Below, one piece after another: positions 1 through 4,414 of a stretch of 7,266 nucleotides of DNA (the first letter of the stretch is position 1; each line of letters starts with the position of its first letter). This DNA is from Granulosicoccus sp047634635 (GTDB lineage: Bacteria > Pseudomonadota > Gammaproteobacteria > Granulosicoccales > Granulosicoccaceae). The position numbers and the translations under genes are program-made. The notes beneath the pieces were generated by a model that saw only the letters and a program-made list of their open reading frames with translations, did no database searches and had not been told where the DNA came from. The DNA is taken from assembly GCA_047634635.1 (NCBI GenBank), contig JBLIIE010000222.1, positions 1-7,266 of the forward strand. The letters run 5' to 3'.

Positions 1-674
1 CTATCGCGCAGAACTTTTATGTATCCGTTCGGTGTCTGAATGGTATACCCATGAGAAGTTAGACTGCCTTGGCCAAATACGGCTTCAAGATGAACCTGCA
101 GGGCTTCTTGGTTGCTGCTTGATGCTTTTATGGTGATGCCATTAATACCGTAGGCACTATTTCTATGATTCATCCATTCTGGAACTTCCACCAGGTCGCG
201 TCGATGCTGTTGACAGAGAAAAAAGGAAAGCCTAGGGAAAATAGTGTCAGGGAGTAGGGCCAGCGTTGTTTTTGTTCTATCGAAATTCCCATCAGGCAAA
301 ACCACATCTCGACCAAACTCCAAATGCCCGCTGAAATTCCAGCCTGCCGTTTGAGCTGTGTGTGCATCTTGGACTGAATCTGTACTGTGAAGAGCTGTCA
401 GGGAAATACCTTCTCTCTCACTGAGGTGCCTGTAGACGTGTCTACCAAATCTAAAATTACCGGCTGGTTTTACATCAATGAGCGTGTCGTCGTACATACT
501 CATAATCTCTAAAAGACAGTCATTAAATATTGCAAGACTAGTGCTTGTACCCCACGGGTGTTTCCCCACAGGTGTCATATTGAAGCCGATACTTGTGAAC
601 CGTGACCTCACAAGAGCCATATTCTCAACAGCAATTAGAGGGTGGTCAATGCCAAAGGCTTTAGTCTTGAGCAT
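1..674 (-). CDS. VOC-superfamily glyoxalase-like protein (Glyoxalase_3 type), 3' end outside window
   Basis: The frame is open from an ATG at 674 to the left edge, giving 224 residues without a stop, so the C-terminus lies outside. The N-terminus reads FGIDHPLIAV, the first strand of a vicinal-oxygen-chelate fold. It is followed by GKHPWGTSTSLAIF and LLEIMS (residues 37-58), then GRHVYRHLSEREG, LPDGNF and FLCQQH (residues 77-157). This order matches my recollection of the Glyoxalase_3 family. His11, Glu56 and His157 are plausible metal ligands by position, which is an inference. VOC enzymes are metal-dependent isomerases, lyases or dioxygenases; the reaction here is unknown. The ATG lies inside the end of the aldehyde dehydrogenase gene (14-base overlap) and has no clear Shine-Dalgarno sequence, so translation probably depends on coupling. 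No signal peptide is seen. Family confidence is good; function is unassigned. Confidence 0.85.
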   Translation of the reverse strand, partial: MLKTKAFGIDHPLIAVENMALVRSRFTSIGFNMTPVGKHPWGTSTSLAIFNDCLLEIMSMYDDTLIDVKPAGNFRFGRHVYRHLSEREGISLTALHSTDSVQDAHTAQTAGWNFSGHLEFGRDVVLPDGNFDRTKTTLALLPDTIFPRLSFFLCQQHRRDLVEVPEWMNHRNSAYGINGITIKASSSNQEALQVHLEAVFGQGSLTSHGYTIQTPNGYIKVLRD

Positions 675-2172
675 AGCCAAACGGGATTCTGGATTTGTGA
701 GCCGTGTCGACCCAGATGCTCTTAGAAGCGGTGTACTCCATTAAGGCATCTGTTCCACTTGAACGACCGAAGCCTGAAGCAAGAGATCCACCAAAAGGTG
801 AGGATACATGTATAGCCTTGTAGGTGTTAATCCAAAATGTTCCTGCTCTTACAGCACTGGCAACTCGATGTGCTCGCCCTACATCTCTAGTCCAAACGGC
901 ACCTGCCAATCCGAAATCGCTATCGTTTGCTAGCGCGATAGCTTCCTCTTCAGTGTCGAAGGCTATTGCTGTAACTACAGGGCCAAAAATTTCTTGTTGT
1001 GCGGCAGTAGATGAGTTGGGTAATGACGTCAATATCGTTGGAGGAACGAAAAGCCCTTCGCCATCAGGCACTGAACATTTCAGTACATTAGCACCTTCAT
1101 TTATCGCCTGATCAATCATTGATTGAATCCTCGAGTATTGGCTAAGGTTATTGACAGGCCCTATCTCTGTGGTATCAGAAAGAGGATCACCCATTTTGAT
1201 TTTCTTCATACCCTCAGCGAGCATTTCCTGGAATTCGTCAAGAATGTTTCTTTGAATTAGTAGCCTGGAGCCCGCCACGCAGCTCTGACCCGCGGCGGAA
1301 AATATAGCGGCTTGAGCACCTTTGCAGGCCTCTTTTAGTGATGCGTCAGAAAAAATAATGTTGGCAGATTTTCCGCCTAATTCCAGAACCACGGGCTTCA
1401 AGCACTGAGCAGCGCTTACTGCCACTTGCCTGCCCGTTGCTGGTGAGCCCACAAATATGACCTTTCGAACTTGCTTGTTGCTAATTGCGGCTTGTGCGGT
1501 AGTGGGGCCAAGGCCTGCTAACACGTTAATTAAACCTTTTGGGATGCCAGCTGATTCTGCAATTTTTGCTAAAGCTACCGTGGTTACAGGTGTAAGTTCA
1601 CTGGGCTTGATAACAACACCATTGCCTGTCGCAATTGCTGGTGCAATTTGCCAACCTGCAGTGAATATAGGGGCATTCCAGGGGGTTATTTGAAATACCA
1701 CGCCCAATGGTTCTCGTTGGGTATAGTTTAAGTGTCCGCTGGGCACTGGAATAACCTCGCCATAAAGTTTGTCGGTCCACCCTGCATAGTAGGCGAACAT
1801 TTCCGCAACTTTCATAACCTCTATGCGGCAATCATTAATCGGTTTTCCTGCGACTAGAGATTCCAATTGTGCGAGGGTTTCGGCCTTGAGCGTAACAGCG
1901 CGTGAAACCTTCATCATGATCATGCCGCGTGAGTGATGGTTATATTCGTTTTGCCAAAGCTTCTGAGCGATGGAGGCTGCATAGCAAGCATCATTCGCTA
2001 GAGATTCAGCAGAGTCGCAGTAATGTGTTAGTTCTTTGCAAGTATAAGGATCTACTAAGCTGATAACACTTCCGTGACCGTCTACGAGAGTTCCATTGAT
2101 GAAGCTTTGTGGGCGATTTCCCAGTCCTAGATCACCCATTAGCTGAACAAACTGTGTCTTTCTGTTACTCAT
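661..2172 (-). CDS. NAD-dependent aldehyde dehydrogenase (ALDH superfamily)
   Basis: This 503-residue protein has the normal ALDH length and oxidises an aldehyde to a carboxylate in the cytoplasm. All catalytic landmarks are present: Asn166 in ITPWNAP, Lys189 and Glu192 in VIKPSE, the general base Glu264 in LELGGKS, the nucleophile Cys298 in AGQSCVAG, and Glu394 in EIFGPV. Glu192 favours NAD over NADP (family knowledge). The ATG at 2172 is chosen over a GTG at 2241 because GAGGG lies 8 bases upstream and the family N-terminus follows; the extra 23 residues of the longer form fall inside the upstream gene and look unrelated. Its start overlaps the end of the beta-hydroxyacid dehydrogenase gene by 8 bases and its end overlaps the VOC gene by 14 bases. 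The active-site context is that of general ALDHs, not of CoA-acylating methylmalonate-semialdehyde dehydrogenases. The specific aldehyde cannot be named; a semialdehyde made by the upstream dehydrogenase is the natural guess. Confidence 0.96.
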   Translation of the reverse strand: MSNRKTQFVQLMGDLGLGNRPQSFINGTLVDGHGSVISLVDPYTCKELTHYCDSAESLANDACYAASIAQKLWQNEYNHHSRGMIMMKVSRAVTLKAETLAQLESLVAGKPINDCRIEVMKVAEMFAYYAGWTDKLYGEVIPVPSGHLNYTQREPLGVVFQITPWNAPIFTAGWQIAPAIATGNGVVIKPSELTPVTTVALAKIAESAGIPKGLINVLAGLGPTTAQAAISNKQVRKVIFVGSPATGRQVAVSAAQCLKPVVLELGGKSANIIFSDASLKEACKGAQAAIFSAAGQSCVAGSRLLIQRNILDEFQEMLAEGMKKIKMGDPLSDTTEIGPVNNLSQYSRIQSMIDQAINEGANVLKCSVPDGEGLFVPPTILTSLPNSSTAAQQEIFGPVVTAIAFDTEEEAIALANDSDFGLAGAVWTRDVGRAHRVASAVRAGTFWINTYKAIHVSSPFGGSLASGFGRSSGTDALMEYTASKSIWVDTAHKSRIPFGYAQD

Positions 2173-3028
2173 TGCTTCCACCCTCAAACTCGTAGATGCG
2201 ATTAAAATCGTCAGAGTCAGGTAACGTGCTGGCACTATCACCCCACATTGCAGCTATTTTAGAAAAACCTGGAAGCTTGATCCCGTTTCCGTCTGCTAAC
2301 TCCAGAGCGAGTCGAACATCTTTTCGCATCAGGCCCATCGTGAAGCCGGAATCAAATGAATCGTTGAGAATCCATCGAGGATAGTTTATTTCACTGACTG
2401 CGCTCCTGCCAGAGCCGGCATTGATACCCTCGAGTAGCCCAGCTGCTGAAACGCCCGCAGCTTCCGCGAGTTTTATAGCTTCGCCTACGAGAATCAAATT
2501 GGCTGCGCATAGCATATTGTTAGCAATTTTAGCTGCGTGTCCTGCGCCACTGGCGCCAACTTTGACAATCCGTGCGGTGATTATTTCTAGTATTGGTTTT
2601 GCAGTCTCGAAGGCAGCCAGATCACCCCCAATTAGCATTGTCATTGATCCTGCATTAGCAGCAACGGGTCCTCCACTCACCGGTGCATCTAGGAAGTAAT
2701 AGCCGTTGTTAGTTGCAATAGCACTAAGTTTTTGTGACGTTTCTGGCTTTGAAGTGGAAGTATCCACGACGATGCAGCCAAGTTGAATGGAATTATCAAT
2801 TGTCGTCATGACACTCTCAACAATCTCAGCTGTTGGCAAGGATAAGAATAGTATGTCTACTTTTGAGGCTACTTCATTGGCTGACTGTGCAACTGGACAG
2901 CCTCTTTTTTTAAGCGCCTGCATGATAGAGTCGTTCGGGTCATAACATAATGCAGGAGTGCCTTTGCTGAGTAGTCGTCGGGCCATGCCGCCACCCATGT
3001 TTCCACAACCAATTAATCCGGTTTTCAA
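2165..3028 (-). CDS. NAD(P)-dependent beta-hydroxyacid dehydrogenase (3-hydroxyisobutyrate dehydrogenase family)
   Basis: The family oxidises 3-hydroxyacids to semialdehydes, or runs in reverse, with NAD(P). Counting from the TTG at 3028 the protein has 287 residues, typical of the family. It shows the Rossmann motif GLIGCGNMG at residues 4-12, the substrate loop DAPVSGG at 114-120, the catalytic Lys167 in AGHAAKIANN, and the C-terminal Lys236 in MRKDVRLAL. The reading frame also permits a TTG at 3064 (12 residues longer, lysine/arginine-rich). I prefer 3028 because the Rossmann strand then begins at once, as in relatives, and GGAG lies 10 bases upstream; no ATG is available at the N-terminus. 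It is the first gene of a three-gene operon and overlaps the aldehyde dehydrogenase by 8 bases, suggesting that its aldehyde product is passed on. Relatives act on 3-hydroxyisobutyrate, tartronate semialdehyde, sulfolactaldehyde, serine or 4-hydroxybutyrate, and sequence alone does not choose among them. Confidence 0.94.
   Translation of the reverse strand: MKTGLIGCGNMGGGMARRLLSKGTPALCYDPNDSIMQALKKRGCPVAQSANEVASKVDILFLSLPTAEIVESVMTTIDNSIQLGCIVVDTSTSKPETSQKLSAIATNNGYYFLDAPVSGGPVAANAGSMTMLIGGDLAAFETAKPILEIITARIVKVGASGAGHAAKIANNMLCAANLILVGEAIKLAEAAGVSAAGLLEGINAGSGRSAVSEINYPRWILNDSFDSGFTMGLMRKDVRLALELADGNGIKLPGFSKIAAMWGDSASTLPDSDDFNRIYEFEGGSNE
2181..2185 (-). promoter_or_regulatory. Shine-Dalgarno sequence deciding the aldehyde dehydrogenase start
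   Basis: On the minus strand GAGGG is followed by an 8-base spacer and the ATG at 2172. It sits within the last codons of the beta-hydroxyacid dehydrogenase gene and supports the 503-residue start. Together with the 8-base gene overlap it suggests ribosome re-initiation between the two genes. Confidence 0.6.
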
Positions 3029-3133
3029 TTTTATGGTTCTCCGTTTCCTGATATTTTCCTTCAACGGTCAATGAATCTAAATTTACTGATCTTATCTCAG
3101 ACTTAATGTAACCAAGTTTTTTGGTGTCCATAT

Positions 3134-3175
3134 TTGCAACAATAGACCCATAGAAGGCGAAAATGTGCAACGATT
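3134..3175. repeat. Pair of short direct repeats (TGCAAC core) in the divergent control region
   Basis: TTTGCAACAAT at 3133-3143 and TGTGCAACGAT at 3164-3174 agree at nine of eleven positions and are offset by 31 bases, about three helical turns. This spacing would place two bound proteins on the same DNA face. They are the clearest repeated element in the interval and could be operator half-sites. With such short repeats, chance is a real alternative. Confidence 0.3.
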
Positions 3176-3189
3176 CCTTAGTCAGTCAA
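3160..3189 (-). promoter_or_regulatory. Candidate sigma-70 promoter for the dehydrogenase-ALDH-VOC operon
   Basis: On the minus strand TTGACT (3189-3184) matches five of six -35 bases. The only usable -10 partner, CATTTT at 3165-3160, matches three of six and lies at a slightly long 18-base spacing. Transcription would start roughly 120 bases before the chosen TTG start. One TGCAAC repeat copy (3166-3171) falls in the spacer next to the -10 box, where a repressor could act. Low confidence. Confidence 0.22.
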
Positions 3190-3213
3190 TTTCCAATGTT
3201 CGAATTAGTACTC

Positions 3214-3242
3214 TTGAGCAGCGACTTGATGGCTGCGAATAT
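3214..3242 (+). promoter_or_regulatory. Candidate sigma-70 promoter for the FAD dehydrogenase gene
   Basis: TTGAGC at 3214-3219 matches four of six consensus -35 bases, and GAATAT at 3237-3242 matches three of six -10 bases, with an ideal 17-base spacer. The ATG at 3268 lies 25 bases beyond the -10 box, leaving a short leader. The ribosome site there is also weak (GAGCG, 3257-3261). The match is poor enough to arise by chance. Confidence 0.3.
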
Positions 3243-3267
3243 TTTGCCTGATCATTGAGCGATACAT

Positions 3268-4383
3268 ATGATTTACGACTTTCTAATCATTGGTGCCGGG
3301 ATCTCCGGTGCATCTGCAGCGTACGAGCTGTCAGCTAGCGGCTCTACAGTGATAGTCGAGGCTGAGTTGTTTCCTGGATATCACAGTACCGGGCGCTCCG
3401 CAGCCCTTTATACCCCAAACTACGGGCCTGATTTAGTACGGCTGATCAACAAGCAAAGCCACGATTTCTTCTACTCTCCACCCGAGGGGTTTGCCGACCA
3501 TCCCTTGCTCAGTCCTAGAGGCATGATGACTGTTGCCCTGCGAGATCAGCAGTCAGAATTCAAGGTGAAAATGCGTGATAACACGGCTGGTATTGATGAG
3601 CTCAATGCTCAAGAGGTTTTGTCTCGGGTGCCATTTCTCCAGATAAATCAGGTTGTTGGTGGGGCATATGAGAATGGAGTTTACGATATGGATGTAAATG
3701 CGATTCACCAGGGCTATCTACGAGGATTTGCCAAGCGCGGTGGAAAATTATTAGTGAATAGTCCAGTTATCTCTTTGCAGTGGTTGCAAAATCACTGGGC
3801 CGTCAACGTTGGAGAACAAACGATAGAGGCTCGCACTGTAGTTAACGCGGCTGGTGCCTGGGCAGATGAAGTAGGTCGACTAGCTGGTGCCAAATCAATT
3901 GGATTGACTCCTAAACGTCGTACAGCGGCAATGATAGATGCACCCCTAGGTATTAATTTGGACGAAGTGCCAGCACTGGATTTTATGGGTTGCAACAATT
4001 ATATAAAACCTGAAAAATATCAGCTTATGGTATCGCCTGGAGATGAAAAACCAGTCGCAGCACAGGATATTCAACCAGATGATTTTGATATTGCGGTACT
4101 TGTCGAATGGGTGGAATCAATAACTCAGATCAACGTTTCTAAAATAAATCATCAATGGGCTGGGCTGCGATGTTTCGTCAGGGACGGTAAGCCAGTTGTT
4201 GGGTTTGATTCTGAGGTCAAGAATTTTTTCTGGCTGGCGGGGCAAGGTGGTTATGGAATAATGATGGCACCAGCATTGGCCATAGCCACGGCAGAGCTTT
4301 TGACAAACCAATGTTTGCCTTCGAATTTCCTGGATGTCGGAATAGACGCTCAGTCGTTTTCTCCAACCAGGCTTGTTATTTAG
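3268..4383 (+). CDS. FAD-dependent D-amino-acid dehydrogenase, DauA (D-arginine dehydrogenase)-like, DAO family
   Basis: The 371-residue flavoprotein is expected to oxidise a D-amino acid to an imino acid, which hydrolyses to a keto acid and ammonia. The FAD fold begins at once with GAGISG (residues 9-14) and Glu31 ending the second strand. Next come GYHSTGRSAALYT (37-49), HPLLSPR (78-84), VNAAGAWAD (192-200), LTPKRR (213-218), NYIKPE (244-249), HQWAGLRCFV (295-304) and AGQGGYGI (324-331). The alignment with remembered Pseudomonas aeruginosa D-arginine dehydrogenase is near full length and nearly gap-free. Relative to that enzyme, the carboxylate-site residues Tyr52, Arg218, Tyr245 and Arg301 are kept. 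Its His48 corresponds to Leu47 and its Glu87 to Met86, so the substrate is probably not D-arginine. The protein is likely cytoplasmic or peripheral to the membrane; no signal peptide is seen. It is divergent from the three-gene oxidative operon, suggesting a shared pathway. Confidence 0.93.
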   Translation: MIYDFLIIGAGISGASAAYELSASGSTVIVEAELFPGYHSTGRSAALYTPNYGPDLVRLINKQSHDFFYSPPEGFADHPLLSPRGMMTVALRDQQSEFKVKMRDNTAGIDELNAQEVLSRVPFLQINQVVGGAYENGVYDMDVNAIHQGYLRGFAKRGGKLLVNSPVISLQWLQNHWAVNVGEQTIEARTVVNAAGAWADEVGRLAGAKSIGLTPKRRTAAMIDAPLGINLDEVPALDFMGCNNYIKPEKYQLMVSPGDEKPVAAQDIQPDDFDIAVLVEWVESITQINVSKINHQWAGLRCFVRDGKPVVGFDSEVKNFFWLAGQGGYGIMMAPALAIATAELLTNQCLPSNFLDVGIDAQSFSPTRLVI

Positions 4384-4414
4384 AGTTAGTTCTGGAGATT
4401 CAATTGTCAGGTTG
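4384..4414. other. Short convergent intergenic gap without a recognisable terminator
   Basis: Only 31 bases separate the stop codons of the FAD dehydrogenase gene and the opposing signalling gene. I see no GC-rich hairpin followed by a T-run on either strand, so transcription may end inside the opposing gene or by a Rho-dependent route. Confidence 0.5.

Larger units (their letters stand above)
3029..3267. promoter_or_regulatory. Divergent intergenic region between the dehydrogenase operon and the FAD dehydrogenase gene
   Basis: About 200-240 non-coding bases, AT-rich by eye, separate the two divergent units and must carry both promoters and any shared operator. A plus-strand candidate is TTGAGC (3214-3219), a 17-base spacer and GAATAT (3237-3242). 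A minus-strand candidate is TTGACT (3189-3184), an 18-base spacer and CATTTT (3165-3160). Both -10 boxes are weak, so neither is a firm call. A near-identical motif containing TGCAAC occurs at 3135 and again at 3166. No structured RNA or riboswitch was recognised. Confidence 0.45.

Noticed and set aside
170..367. Minus-strand open frame of 65 codons
   Set aside because: It is an out-of-frame shadow within the VOC coding sequence.
478..744. Open frame on the plus strand, 88 codons
   Set aside because: It lies antisense to the VOC gene and aldehyde dehydrogenase end, and its product resembles no family; the VOC frame is far better supported.
661..3028. Labelling the pair as mmsA and mmsB (valine degradation)
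   Set aside because: The ALDH active-site context does not match the CoA-acylating type, and no other valine-pathway gene is in view.
2940..3170. Minus-strand frame of 76 codons spanning the divergent interval and the dehydrogenase N-terminus
   Set aside because: About a third of it covers the Rossmann motif region in the wrong frame and the rest resembles nothing. I considered a frameshifted N-terminal extension, but the dehydrogenase is already complete.
3268..4383. Assigning the gene symbol dauA
   Set aside because: Overall similarity is strong, but the residues expected to bind the arginine side chain are replaced, so the specific function is not supported.
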